In this document: piece by piece, positions 17,100 through 26,960 of the stretch | Position numbering within the stretch: the stretch's first letter is position 1 | Layout of the letters: the number at the start of each line of letters is the position of its first letter | Source of the DNA: Myxococcales bacterium | GTDB taxonomy: Bacteria > Lernaellota > Lernaellaia > Lernaellales > Lernaellaceae | Length of the DNA stretch: 64,000 nt | NCBI GenBank assembly: GCA_012517325.1 | Contig: JAAYVF010000060.1 | Location: 1 to 64,000, forward strand | Direction of reading: 5' to 3' | Notes under the pieces: generated by a model | Told to the model about the DNA's origin: nothing | Database searches by the model: none | The model's input: the letters and a program-made list of their open reading frames with translations, nothing else | Made by a program: the position numbers and the translations under genes

Positions 17100-17372
17100 G
17101 TGGGCGTCGGCGGAAGTCCCAGAGAATTGGCCAAAGCCATCGCGGACGGTTTTTTTCAGTTGAACATCACCAATTTGAAGAAATACGGCACCTCGGATCA
17201 GTTGCGCAACATGCTGAACAATCTGATGAACCTGGAGCGCGAAATCCGCAACGAGGTCATCAGCGAGGACGATTTCGAAGGCACGCGGAAAAAACATTTT
17301 CGCCTGGGAAACATCAAAAAAGCGCGTCTGGTTATCCAAGGCTTCGCCAAATCGCATCGCATCGGGCTCTGA
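17100..17372 (+). CDS. Small protein of unknown function
   Basis: 90 residues from a GTG with AGGAG 7 bases upstream; a GTG two codons earlier is too close to that site. The sequence (MGVGGSPRELAKAIADGFFQ, then LRNMLNNLMNLEREIRNEVI) is charged and predicted mostly helical, with no signal peptide or membrane segment and a basic C terminus. I do not recognise the family. It sits 116 bases ahead of the lytic transglycosylase gene, and there is no clear evidence of co-transcription. Confidence 0.6.
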   Translation: MGVGGSPRELAKAIADGFFQLNITNLKKYGTSDQLRNMLNNLMNLEREIRNEVISEDDFEGTRKKHFRLGNIKKARLVIQGFAKSHRIGL

Positions 17373-17488
17373 GGCCGTTTGTGCCGGCTCGGCGCGATCG
17401 GCCCGCCGGTGGCGATCGCCGCGACGGACCCACTCGACTTCCCTGACAATTCAAGCGGCGGAATGCGCCGCCGGGCAACCATTCGACC

Positions 17489-19705
17489 ATGAATCGACAA
17501 CGCTTCGCGAACCGCCGTTTGCCGCGACATCCGGCGGTCGTTTTACTCGGTTTGCTGCTGATCCTGGCCGTCGCCGCCGCCTGGCTCCTCGATGCTTCGC
17601 CGCGCGCCGGCCAGCGGGCCCGTTCCCATCATCCCGGCCATTCCGCCCCCGACCCGAGCGGCGCCGCGCCGGCGACCGCCGCCGGCAAAACCCAGGCGCG
17701 CCAGTTGGTCGCCCAGGCCCGTGAAAAAGAGACGGTCGGCGATTACGCTGCCGCCGCGCAAATGTTTTTACTCGCCGCCCGCGCCTGTCCCGCGATCGCC
17801 GACGGCGCGTTGGATGAAGCGGCGCGGTCGCAATTCGCCCTCAAGGACTACGGCGGCGCCCTCCAATCGCTGTCCGCGCTGCGGCGCGATCACGGGGGAA
17901 GCGCCGTGGCTCGCGATGTCCTGAAGCGCACCGCCCGGGCCTACGCCAAAACCGGCCAATACGAACAAGCCCTGTTTCTGCACAAACAAGCCGCCGCCAA
18001 CGCCGACGATCCGGACCGGCGCGCCGAGCAATGGATCGAGGCCGCGAGCGACCTGCGGCAACTGGGCCGCACCGAGGAAGCCGCGGCGATATTGCAACAG
18101 GTGCTCAACGGCATGGGGCCGAACCTCTATACGGTGCGCGCCCTGCGGCTGTACCTGGATTGGACCGTGCCGAACGACTGGCCAAAGCAGGCGCAGTACG
18201 CCGGCAAACTCGGCCTCGCCTGGCATCAAAGCGGCGCTTTCGAGCAGTCCGGCCCGGCGCTCGACCTGGCGGTCAAGGCGCGCCAGCGGGCGGGCGACAC
18301 CGTTTCGCCGGCGGACGAGGTGTTTCGCAAAGCCGGATTTTCGCTGTACCGCACGCATCACAACGAACTGGCCTTGCCTTATTACGAAGCGATGGTCGCC
18401 GCGGGAACCGCGGGCGAATCGGCGGAAGCGCATTACGATCTGGCCAAATTGTACACCCGGTTGGGACAGGCCGACGGCGCCCGGTCGGCTTATCGCTGGA
18501 TCGCGAAAAACGGCGGCGCCTACCAGCAGACAGCCGGCTATCAACTGGCCTGGCTGGCGATCGAGGACGGCAATTATCAACAGGCCTTCGGCCATTTCAG
18601 CCATCGCTGCCAGCAGACCGGCGGCCGCAACGAACTGGCTTGCTGGCTGGCCGCCTGGACGGCCTATCGCGGCGATCAGCCCAAAACGGCGCTCACCCGG
18701 CTGGCCGGCATGAGCAAGGTCCGCCGCCTCAAGGACGCGGATCGCTATCGCTACTGGCAAGGCCGCCTGTTGCTCGAAACCGGACAAACCGCGGCGGGCC
18801 TGAAGCTCCTGCGCCAACTCAACAGCCAGGCGCCCGCCGAATATTTCGGCTGGCAGGCCGGCGAATTACTCAAGACCCGGAAAAGCGCCTATACCGATCT
18901 GGCAAGCCAACTGGACCGCGCCAACCCGCAGAACGCGCCGCTCGCAAACGTCCCGCCAGGATGGTGGCGGGAATACGACGAGTTGACCAGCCGCTTCGGG
19001 CACCTCGTGGATCTGGCGGAGGTCGGCCTCTGGCGGGCGGCCGCCGCCGAATTCGATTGGGTTTCCCTCCCCGATAAGCTGTCGCCCGATCACGCCGTCG
19101 AATTGGCGCGGTTGTGCCGGGACTCGCGCCGTTACGACCTGGCCCGCAACATCGCCGGCCGCAACGGCGTCTTGAGCTATCTGAAAAGCGGTTCGGAATC
19201 CCTGCTGACCACCTATTATCCGCTCGTCATGCCGGTCGGCTACCCCGATCTGGTCGCGCGGTACGCCCGGCAGTTCCAGGTGCCCCCGGCGCTGGTCTTC
19301 GCGGTGATCCTGCACGAGTCCGGCTATCGGCCCAAAGTGGTTTCGCCCGCCTACGCGGTCGGCCTGATGCAAATCATGCCGCAAACCGGTGAGGCCGTCG
19401 CCGCGGCGTTGGGCGAGCCCTTCGACGAGGACTCGTTGTACGACCCGGAGACGAATATCCGCTTCGGCTGCTGGTATCTCCACCACCTGCTGGAGCAACT
19501 CGGCGGCGAGCCCGCCTACGCCGTCGCGGCCTACAACGCCGGCCCCAAAGCGGTCGCCAAATGGCTGCGCAACAAACCGGGTAGCGCGGAAAGCGTCTTC
19601 GTGGCGGAGATTCCCTACCAGGAAACCAATCGTTACGTGCGCAAGGTACTGACTTCGATGAAAAAATACGAGGTCCTGTTGCGGAACGCGACCGCCTTGC
19701 ATTAA
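17489..19705 (+). CDS. Soluble lytic transglycosylase with N-terminal TPR-like region
   Basis: 738 residues. A hydrophobic anchor or signal (about 12-32) is followed by a long alpha-helical region of TPR-like repeats (about 65-580), then an SLT domain. The catalytic Glu is E610 in VFAVILHESGYRP. The other hallmarks are VGLMQIMPQTGEAVA, DPETNIRFGCWYLHHLL and AVAAYNAGPKAVAKWL. The enzyme cleaves peptidoglycan between MurNAc and GlcNAc with formation of the 1,6-anhydro product, and this arrangement matches Slt70-type periplasmic enzymes. No obvious ribosome site precedes the ATG, so the start is moderately uncertain. The HEAT gene follows within 60 bases. Confidence 0.93.
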   Translation: MNRQRFANRRLPRHPAVVLLGLLLILAVAAAWLLDASPRAGQRARSHHPGHSAPDPSGAAPATAAGKTQARQLVAQAREKETVGDYAAAAQMFLLAARACPAIADGALDEAARSQFALKDYGGALQSLSALRRDHGGSAVARDVLKRTARAYAKTGQYEQALFLHKQAAANADDPDRRAEQWIEAASDLRQLGRTEEAAAILQQVLNGMGPNLYTVRALRLYLDWTVPNDWPKQAQYAGKLGLAWHQSGAFEQSGPALDLAVKARQRAGDTVSPADEVFRKAGFSLYRTHHNELALPYYEAMVAAGTAGESAEAHYDLAKLYTRLGQADGARSAYRWIAKNGGAYQQTAGYQLAWLAIEDGNYQQAFGHFSHRCQQTGGRNELACWLAAWTAYRGDQPKTALTRLAGMSKVRRLKDADRYRYWQGRLLLETGQTAAGLKLLRQLNSQAPAEYFGWQAGELLKTRKSAYTDLASQLDRANPQNAPLANVPPGWWREYDELTSRFGHLVDLAEVGLWRAAAAEFDWVSLPDKLSPDHAVELARLCRDSRRYDLARNIAGRNGVLSYLKSGSESLLTTYYPLVMPVGYPDLVARYARQFQVPPALVFAVILHESGYRPKVVSPAYAVGLMQIMPQTGEAVAAALGEPFDEDSLYDPETNIRFGCWYLHHLLEQLGGEPAYAVAAYNAGPKAVAKWLRNKPGSAESVFVAEIPYQETNRYVRKVLTSMKKYEVLLRNATALH

Positions 19706-19760
19706 AATGATTGACAATCGTGGGAGCGCCGAATTACATCAAAATAACCATGGGTGTCAC

Positions 19761-22352
19761 ATGGACAAGCTATCGGCCGAGTTGCTTGATCTCATCGTCG
19801 AATCGGTTCATGCCATCGGCGGCACCATCATCAACATCAAACGCTACCCGCCGGGCTCGACGATCGTGAAGGTCGCCCTGGAGCGCGGGATGGAAGTCTT
19901 CGCTCTGATCTTCAAGGAAATCGATTCCTTTACCCTGAGCGAAAGCGAGCGGCAACTGCTGGTCAACGACCAGCGACTGTCGGAAAAATCCCAGGCCCTC
20001 GCCTATGTCGCCAAGTTCGTGCACTCGATGATCGAGCGCAATATCCGGAGCATGACGTTTCAGCGCGGGCTGCAGGCGAGCGAATTGCAGCAGTTCATCG
20101 AATTGCTCGGCAGCACCCCCGAGGAACTCAAAAAGCTGGGCAACCTGGCGGAATTGCTCAAAGCCAAGAACGTCGAAAACATCACCCTCGACGAAAAGGT
20201 GTTCGTCGCCCTACGCAAGGATCAGGTCGTCGCGGAGATCGCGGCGCTCGAAGGAATGATGGACCGGGGCAGCGTTTCACCCGAGTCTTTTCAGGACGGC
20301 ACGTTCGTCAAGTACCTGCTGGGCAAGGTGCAACACGGCGAGTTCGACCTCACGAAGGAGCGGCTCGCCAGCCTGAAAAAGCAGATCAACTTCGACGAGG
20401 TGAAAGACAAGAACGTCGTCGACTACCTGAAGTTCGGCCCGGCGCTCGCCGACGCGCTCGAAAAAATCGGCGAGGAGGAAGCGCGCGACGAGGTGCAGGC
20501 CACCTATGCCGAACGGCCGGCGACGGCCGGCGGCGTCGCCTTCAACCTCAGCCCCGACCTGCAACAGGCCGTCGAATCCGAGGAACGCGTCGTGCGCGCC
20601 GACGCGCTGGATGCCGCCCGCGAGGAGCGGGCCGAAAAGCTGACGAAAACCTTCGAGGAAATCAGCCACGTCATTCTCTCGTTCAAGCAGCCGGAAATCC
20701 GCAGCAAGCTGACCGGCGACCTGCTGAAAATCATCGCCAACTTCAAGATCCACACTCTCTCGCGGATCATGGCGACCTCGCTGGCCGACGAGGCGCCGGC
20801 GGACGCCAACCTTAAAAACCAGATTCTCACCACCCTGTCGATCCGCAAAAAATCGGCGATCATCGATTTCTTCCTGCAGAAATACAATTCGCTGGTCGAA
20901 GGCCTCTCGCCCCGCGATTTCGAAACCAGTCCCGAGTACCTGGCGCAATCGGAACATACGCTGAAACTGATCCTCGATCACATCCGGCAGCACCAGCCGT
21001 CGCCGGAACTGGAAGAAAAAGCGAGCCGCGCCATCAGCATGGCCCGCAACATCATCAAGGAAGCGCCCGACCCGGAAAAGCTGCTCATCCTGAAAGTCCG
21101 CCGGCTGCTGGCGAAGGAACCTTCGTACCTGCTGGACGACAAGGTGCAGGTCTTTTTGCCCGATCTCATCGTCCGATTGATCGATTTCAAGCGCCCCGAC
21201 GTGGCGAAAAAACTGCTCGAACGCCTGTTTCAGAATTTCAACAGCGAATCGCCCGAGGTCCGCATTAAAATCGCCGGGACCATCGTCCGCATCAGCCAGA
21301 CGCTGCTGGACATGAAAAACGTCACGCTCCATTCCACCCTCTACGCCTTCCTGCTGCGCGGCTTCCGCCAGGAGAAAGAAACGAAAGTCTATGCGGCCTA
21401 TCTCGCCACCCTGGTGATCGATCTGAACCGCCTGATCGACGAAGGCCAGATGAACGTCGTGATCCAGATCTTCAAGAACCTGGAGACGCTGAAAAAGAGC
21501 GAGTCGGATCCCGCCAAGGAAAAATTCCTGAGTATGGCCCAGGATAAAATTTTGGCGCACGAAGGCATGATGGAACACCTCATCGAAAAATTCGCCGGCG
21601 CCGACGAAGTGCAGTCCGATCACGCCCTGCAGGTTCTGCTGGTGGTCGATCCGCAGCGGATCGCGCCGCTGATGCTGACCCTGATGAAAGATTCCGAGGA
21701 AATGCGCATCCGGAAGAAGACCTTCTCGGTGCTCAACCGCATGGCCGAATCGGCGGCGCCGCTGGTGCGCGATTTCCTCAACGCGCCCAATCTGCCTTGG
21801 TATTTCGTGCGCAACCTGATCATGCTGGTCGGCGACCTGCAGGACACCTACGCCGAAAGCGTCGTGGCGCGCCATCTGAAGGACGAGAACGTCCAGGTCC
21901 GCAAGGCCTGCTACGCGACCCTGATGAAATTGGGCACGCCCAGCGCCAACGAAGCCCTGGCGCAAGCCCTGCCCGACATGGACGCGGCCGCGCAGCGCTC
22001 GCTGTTCATGCACTTCGCGTTGACGCGATCCGCCGCCGGCTTGGAATTCATGCTGGCGAAAACGGAACCCGACATGATCAACAAGGACGAGGCCTACGCG
22101 GCCGATCTGATCGCGGCGCTCGGCAAAATACCCGACCCGCGCGTCCTGCCGGCGCTGAAAAAAATCCTCAAACCGGGCGGCTTCTCGGGCCTGTTCAAAG
22201 CCAAGCAAAACGACCGGATCACCCTGGCCGTCATTCGCGCCCTCGGCGAGATCGGCGGCGACGAGGCCAAAGCCTTGATCGGCAAGCACGTGCGCGACGG
22301 CAACGCGGATATCGCCCGGGCGGCGCAACTGGCCATGCAAAAAATGGGCTGA
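19761..22352 (+). CDS. Large HEAT-repeat protein
   Basis: 863 residues from the ATG of MDKLSAELLDLIVES; an ATG 54 bases earlier has no ribosome site and adds an atypical leader. The protein is cytoplasmic in character. The N-terminal part (about 1-160, with LLVNDQRLSEKSQALAYVAK and IRSMTFQRGL) is a conserved block seen in HEAT-repeat proteins of deltaproteobacteria-like genomes. The middle is helical. The C-terminal third has HEAT units such as DENVQVRKACYATLMKLGTP and the final AKALIGKHVRDGNADIARAA. HEAT solenoids are protein-interaction scaffolds; the partner is unknown. It ends 14 bases from the convergent waaA stop. Confidence 0.85.
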   Translation: MDKLSAELLDLIVESVHAIGGTIINIKRYPPGSTIVKVALERGMEVFALIFKEIDSFTLSESERQLLVNDQRLSEKSQALAYVAKFVHSMIERNIRSMTFQRGLQASELQQFIELLGSTPEELKKLGNLAELLKAKNVENITLDEKVFVALRKDQVVAEIAALEGMMDRGSVSPESFQDGTFVKYLLGKVQHGEFDLTKERLASLKKQINFDEVKDKNVVDYLKFGPALADALEKIGEEEARDEVQATYAERPATAGGVAFNLSPDLQQAVESEERVVRADALDAAREERAEKLTKTFEEISHVILSFKQPEIRSKLTGDLLKIIANFKIHTLSRIMATSLADEAPADANLKNQILTTLSIRKKSAIIDFFLQKYNSLVEGLSPRDFETSPEYLAQSEHTLKLILDHIRQHQPSPELEEKASRAISMARNIIKEAPDPEKLLILKVRRLLAKEPSYLLDDKVQVFLPDLIVRLIDFKRPDVAKKLLERLFQNFNSESPEVRIKIAGTIVRISQTLLDMKNVTLHSTLYAFLLRGFRQEKETKVYAAYLATLVIDLNRLIDEGQMNVVIQIFKNLETLKKSESDPAKEKFLSMAQDKILAHEGMMEHLIEKFAGADEVQSDHALQVLLVVDPQRIAPLMLTLMKDSEEMRIRKKTFSVLNRMAESAAPLVRDFLNAPNLPWYFVRNLIMLVGDLQDTYAESVVARHLKDENVQVRKACYATLMKLGTPSANEALAQALPDMDAAAQRSLFMHFALTRSAAGLEFMLAKTEPDMINKDEAYAADLIAALGKIPDPRVLPALKKILKPGGFSGLFKAKQNDRITLAVIRALGEIGGDEAKALIGKHVRDGNADIARAAQLAMQKMG

Positions 22353-22366
22353 GGCGTATTCGCGGA

Positions 22367-23629
22367 TTACGACAAAAAGGGTTGTAGTGCGGCCAGCGTG
22401 CGTGCGGTCGCACCCTGGTGCTTTTGAACCGTCAGCCGGGCGGTTTCCCCCCGGGCGAACCGCCGGGAATCATCGGCCAGCCACTCGTGAAATACCGCCG
22501 CCAATTCCGCGCCGTCCTTCACCTGCCGCAGCACGCCGGCCTGCCGCAACGCTTCCACTTCCTGGCGAAAATTGGGCGTCAGCGGACCGACCGCCACGGG
22601 CACGCCGAGCGCCGCCGGCTCGAGCACGTTGTGGCCGCCCGCCGGCGCGAACGAACCGCCGACGAACGCCGCCTCGCCCAGACCGTAAGCCCAGGACAAC
22701 TCACCGAAGACGTCGATCAGCAACACGTCCGCCGCGGCGACGTTCTCCGGCCGGGCTTGCGACCGGCGAACGACGCGGCAACCCGCCGCTTCCAGGTCGC
22801 GCGCCGCTTCGTCGCACCGCTTCAAATGCCGCGGCGCGACGATCAGCGCCAGGTTCGGCCAGGTCGGGCGCAACCGCCGCAACGTTTCCGCCAACCGGCT
22901 CTCTTCGCCGGCGTGGGTTGACCCGGCGACCAGCAGCCGCCGGCCCGCGCCGAAGCCTCGATAAAGCGCGCGAACGTCCTCGTCCGGCGCGCCGGCCGTT
23001 TCCACGTCGAATTTCAAGCTGCCCGAAACACCGGCCCGTTCCGGCGCGGCGCCCAACGCCACGAACCGCGAAACGAATTCCTCGTTCTGCGCCAGCACGA
23101 GGTTCAGCCGCGCCAGCGACGGCGTCAGCAGGCCGCGCAGAAGTCGATACGATTTGAAACTCCGATCGGAAAGCCGCCCGTTGACCACGGCCACCGGAAT
23201 GTCGCGGCGCCGGGCCGACCGAATGAACCAGGGCCACATTTCGGTCTCGAACAAAATCACCAGACGCGGCTGTTGGCGGCGCAGCCAGCCGGCGACCACC
23301 GGCGCAATGTCGAGCGGCGCCAGGCAAACCGTCGCCGACTCGCCGAACAATTCCCGCGCCCGCGCCAGGCCACTGGGCGTGAAAACGGTGACCGTCACCG
23401 GGGCCGCGCCGGCCGCCAGCAGGGCACGGATCAAATGCTGGGCGGTGTTCACCTCGCCAACCGAGGCGCACCAGACGACGATCGGCCGCGCCGCAGTGCG
23501 CGGCGCCCAACCGAAGCGCGCCGCCACGCCCGGCCGCCAATCGGGCTTGAGCAGGCAGCCGACCAGCACGACCAGCCCGGCGACCGGCAGCAGAACTATT
23601 CCCAAAACGGCGTACAACGACAAAATCAA
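22367..23629 (-). CDS. waaA: 3-deoxy-D-manno-octulosonic acid (Kdo) transferase
   Basis: 420 residues. An N-terminal membrane anchor (about 1-27) is followed by a GT-B fold of the WaaA/KdtA type. Diagnostic segments are VVWCASVGEVNTAQ (catalytic Glu), ILFETEMWPWFIRSARRRDI, VNGRLSDRSFKSYRL, GSTHAGEESRLAETL and the C-terminal GGHNVLEPAALGVPV loop that binds CMP-Kdo. It adds Kdo to lipid IVA at the cytoplasmic face of the inner membrane. Whether it is mono- or bifunctional cannot be read. It is the last gene of the envelope cluster. Confidence 0.96.
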   Translation of the reverse strand: MILSLYAVLGIVLLPVAGLVVLVGCLLKPDWRPGVAARFGWAPRTAARPIVVWCASVGEVNTAQHLIRALLAAGAAPVTVTVFTPSGLARARELFGESATVCLAPLDIAPVVAGWLRRQQPRLVILFETEMWPWFIRSARRRDIPVAVVNGRLSDRSFKSYRLLRGLLTPSLARLNLVLAQNEEFVSRFVALGAAPERAGVSGSLKFDVETAGAPDEDVRALYRGFGAGRRLLVAGSTHAGEESRLAETLRRLRPTWPNLALIVAPRHLKRCDEAARDLEAAGCRVVRRSQARPENVAAADVLLIDVFGELSWAYGLGEAAFVGGSFAPAGGHNVLEPAALGVPVAVGPLTPNFRQEVEALRQAGVLRQVKDGAELAAVFHEWLADDSRRFARGETARLTVQKHQGATARTLAALQPFLS

Positions 23630-23639
23630 CCGGCAGCCC

Positions 23640-25175
23640 CTACTTGCCTCGCGCCTCGCGTTTTTTGGCGCGCCAGATGTGGTGCGTCACGGCGTCTTCC
23701 ATGTACTCGACTTCCGGCCCCGCCATGTGGAAGCCCTTGGCCCAGATCAAATGATAGGTCGCGATGCCCTTCTTGCCGCGGCGGCGACCGTAGGATCCCA
23801 GATCGACGATCTCGGAAAAATGCCGCTTGTACTTGCCGGGCATAAAACCCTCGTCGACGAACAGCACATCCTTGCCGACGAGTTTTTCATAATCCTGCCA
23901 CAGCGAAAACTGGCTGCCGCGATGGGCGAAATCGGCCATGTAAAAATCCGGCCGGTCGGGCAGATGATAGAGCAGTTCGGCGGCCGTCTGGTAATTGCGC
24001 GCCGCCAGCGGGATCTCGGGGCGGCCGATCGACACGCGCGTCTGCGCGACGAAGCGGGTCAGGCCGCGCCAATCGTAAAACTGATCGGTGATATCCGGCT
24101 TCAGCGGCAGCGCGCCGGTAAAGACCTGCGCGTAAAACAACAGCGTCGTCAGCAGCGCCAGGCCGACACCGGCGCCGAGGCACCAACGCGCGGCGCGCGG
24201 CCGCCGCTCGCGCCACCGGAAGGCCAGATCCACGCCCAGCGGCACCAGCAGCAGCCAGGCGATCGCCGGCCAATTGGCCTGGATCTTGGCGCGCAGGGAA
24301 TTGACGAGAAAATAGGCCAGTATCGTCAACGCCGGCGCGACCAGCAGCAGGCGCGCGGCTGTTTCCGGCCCCCGCCGCCGGAGGACCGCCCAGGCCGCCG
24401 CCAGCGCCAGGACCGCCAGCACCGGGGTCACGACGCCCAACTGGCCGCCGAGAAAATCCAGCAGCGAAACCAGGCGCTGCCAGTCGACGACGTCCGGGTC
24501 GAACGACAACCGGCGCACCGCGTAGTAAGCCACCCAGCGATGGTTCGCGTTCCAGGTCAAAACCGGCAAAAACAGCACGAGGCCGAGCATCGCGCCGAGG
24601 TAGGGTTGCCAGGCGCGCAGATGCCGCCGCCCGGTCGGATGCAGCAGCGTCGCCAGCGCCAACCCGACGAAGAGGATCGCCGCGCTGAACTTGGCGTACA
24701 GGGCCAGCGCCGCCAGCCCGCCGAACGGCAGCCAAAGTTTCGGCCGGTCTTCCAACAGCGTTTGCAACCAGACGTCGACGGCCCAGACCGCGAAAACCAG
24801 CAGCAGGCTGTCGTGCAGAATCAGCGTCGCGCCGGCCGAGAAGAGCGGCACGACTTGCAGGACTAGCACGCTCCAGAAAGCCGTCCGCTCCGGCAGGACG
24901 CGCCGCAGCAGCCGGTACAGCAGCAGTGACACGAGCAGCGAACAGCCGACCGCCAGGGCGCGCAGGCTGGCCAGGCCGCTGCCGAAGAGCAAGCCCCACA
25001 GATAATGCGCCCAGGCGATACCGCCCGGCTGGTCCCAATAACAGGCCGCCGGCCGGAGGCTCCAGGCCCAATAATATGCCTCGTCGGGAATCAGGTCCGC
25101 GCCCAGGCCGGCCGCCCAGCGTAGGGCCGACAGCCCGGTCAGCAAGATCGCCAGCAGGAGAAACGGGCGTCGCAC
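23640..25175 (-). CDS. ArnT-like GT-C glycosyltransferase (GT83/PMT_2)
   Basis: 511 residues with about ten to twelve membrane helices. The first periplasmic loop has the DEAYYWAWSLRP motif typical of GT-C lipid-A or phospholipid glycosyltransferases, in which the Asp-Glu pair is catalytic. DQPGGIAWAHYLW in the same region matches. Enzymes of this family take a polyprenyl-phosphate sugar and modify lipid A or proteins at the periplasmic face. Its place between msbA and waaA suggests lipid A decoration, but the donor sugar is unknown. Confidence 0.88.
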   Translation of the reverse strand: MRRPFLLLAILLTGLSALRWAAGLGADLIPDEAYYWAWSLRPAACYWDQPGGIAWAHYLWGLLFGSGLASLRALAVGCSLLVSLLLYRLLRRVLPERTAFWSVLVLQVVPLFSAGATLILHDSLLLVFAVWAVDVWLQTLLEDRPKLWLPFGGLAALALYAKFSAAILFVGLALATLLHPTGRRHLRAWQPYLGAMLGLVLFLPVLTWNANHRWVAYYAVRRLSFDPDVVDWQRLVSLLDFLGGQLGVVTPVLAVLALAAAWAVLRRRGPETAARLLLVAPALTILAYFLVNSLRAKIQANWPAIAWLLLVPLGVDLAFRWRERRPRAARWCLGAGVGLALLTTLLFYAQVFTGALPLKPDITDQFYDWRGLTRFVAQTRVSIGRPEIPLAARNYQTAAELLYHLPDRPDFYMADFAHRGSQFSLWQDYEKLVGKDVLFVDEGFMPGKYKRHFSEIVDLGSYGRRRGKKGIATYHLIWAKGFHMAGPEVEYMEDAVTHHIWRAKKREARGK

Positions 25176-25181
25176 GGTCGT

Positions 25182-26960
25182 CTATTCCTGGAATTGCAGG
25201 TTGTACAGGCGGGCGTATTCGCCGCCCAGCGCCAGCAATTCCTCGTGGCTGCCGTCTTCCACGAGTTGCCCGGCCTTGAGCACGACGATCCGGTCGGCGC
25301 GTCTAATGGTCGACAGGCGGTGCGCGATCACGATGGTCGTGCGGCCCTCCATCAGGTTTTCCAGCGCGCGTTGCACCTCGCGCTCGGATTCCGAATCGAG
25401 GCTGCTGGTGGCTTCGTCGAGGATGAGGATCGGCGCGTTTTTATACAGGGCGCGGGCGATGGCCAGCCGCTGCCGCTGGCCGCCGGACAGCCGCACGCCC
25501 AGCTCGCCGATCGAGGTGTCGTAGCCCCGCGGGAACGACAAAATGAACTCGTGGGCGTAGGCCATCTTCGCCGCCGCGACCACCCGCTCCAGGTCCGCCT
25601 CGCTCTGCCCGTAGGCGATGTTGTTGCGGATGCTGTCGTCGAACAGGAAGGTGTCCTGGGTCACCATGGCGATCCGCTGGCGCAGGCTGGACATGGTGAA
25701 GCGCCGGATGTCGGTGCCGTCGACCGTGACCCGCCCCTGGTTCGGGTCGTAAAACCGCGGGAAGAAGTTGATCAGCGTGGTCTTGCCCGAGCCGCTGCCG
25801 CCGACGATCGCCACCGTCTGGCCGACCTTCACTTCCAGGTCGACGCCGCAAAGCACCTCGTCGTTCTTCTCGCCCGGATACCGGAAATGCACGCTTTCGA
25901 GGGCCAGCTTTTCGCGGATCGGCGGCATCTCGATCGCGTCGGGCTCGTCGACGATGGTCGACATGGTATCGAGCACCTGGAAGACGCGGTCGGACGCGCC
26001 GAGCGCGCCCTGGAAATCGTTGTACATGCGGCTGGTACGCTTCATCGGCTCGTACATCATGCCCATCGAGGCGACGAAGCTGAAAAATTCGCCGCTCGAA
26101 ATCGTGCCGTTGACCACCTGCATGCCGCCGTAAAAAATGACGGCCGCCGCCGCCAGACTGCCGAGTGCTTCCATCGCCGGGGCGCTGATTTCGTCGAAGA
26201 CGACCCGTTTGACGTTGGTTTCGTACAGCCGCTGGTTTTCGCGCCGGAAGCGCATCGTCTCGTAGGCTTCCATCGCGAACGCCTTGATGACGCGGATGCC
26301 GGAAAAGTTTTCCTTCAGGATCGAATTCAGCACGCCCATGCGCTCCTGGCCGCGCCGGGTGTATTTGCGGACCTTACCGCCGAAGCGCGCCACGGGATAG
26401 GCGCTGACCGCGAAAATGACGATGACGATCAAGGCCATCTGCCACCACATGTAAATGGCGACGCCGGCGAGAAAGGCGATCTGCAAGGGCTCGCGGAAGA
26501 GGTTGGTCAGCGCGGGGACGGCGCGTTCCATGATCGTCACGTCGTTGGTGATCCGGCTCATCATCACGCCGGTGTTGGTGTCGGTGTAGTAATCGACCGA
26601 AAGCGCCTGGTAGTGCTCGTAGAGCAGGTTGCGGATTTCGCGGATCACCCGCTGGCCGACGATGCGCAGAATGTAATTCTGCAGAAACCGGAAAATGCCC
26701 TTGAACACGAAAATGGCGATCACCGCGAGGGGAATCAGCGCCAGGTAGATTCGCGCCGCGTCCTTGTCGGGGTTGGCAAAAATCTTGTTCATCGTCGGCT
26801 CGACCAGGTAGGTGGTCGCGCCGCCGGAACTGCCGACGATCAGCGCGCAGACGAACGCGATCGCGATCAGTTTCCAGTAGGGCTTGAAATAGATCAGCAA
26901 GCGCCGGAACTGTTGCCAGCCCTCGCCCTTCCAGAATTTGATCCGCACTTTATTCGCCAT
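25182..26960 (-). CDS. msbA: Lipid A flippase, MsbA-type ABC exporter
   Basis: 592 residues, the usual length. Six membrane helices (about 20-320) are fused to an ABC domain. Walker A is GGSGSGKTTL with K393, Q loop in MVTQDTFLFDD, signature LSGGQRQRLAIARALY, Walker B LILDEATSSLD and the switch histidine in IVIAHRLST. Close family members flip lipid A-core from the cytoplasmic to the periplasmic leaflet. It overlaps lpxB by 11 bases, so the two are coupled, and this placement next to lipid A synthesis supports the MsbA call over other exporters of the family. Confidence 0.94.
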   Translation of the reverse strand: MANKVRIKFWKGEGWQQFRRLLIYFKPYWKLIAIAFVCALIVGSSGGATTYLVEPTMNKIFANPDKDAARIYLALIPLAVIAIFVFKGIFRFLQNYILRIVGQRVIREIRNLLYEHYQALSVDYYTDTNTGVMMSRITNDVTIMERAVPALTNLFREPLQIAFLAGVAIYMWWQMALIVIVIFAVSAYPVARFGGKVRKYTRRGQERMGVLNSILKENFSGIRVIKAFAMEAYETMRFRRENQRLYETNVKRVVFDEISAPAMEALGSLAAAAVIFYGGMQVVNGTISSGEFFSFVASMGMMYEPMKRTSRMYNDFQGALGASDRVFQVLDTMSTIVDEPDAIEMPPIREKLALESVHFRYPGEKNDEVLCGVDLEVKVGQTVAIVGGSGSGKTTLINFFPRFYDPNQGRVTVDGTDIRRFTMSSLRQRIAMVTQDTFLFDDSIRNNIAYGQSEADLERVVAAAKMAYAHEFILSFPRGYDTSIGELGVRLSGGQRQRLAIARALYKNAPILILDEATSSLDSESEREVQRALENLMEGRTTIVIAHRLSTIRRADRIVVLKAGQLVEDGSHEELLALGGEYARLYNLQFQE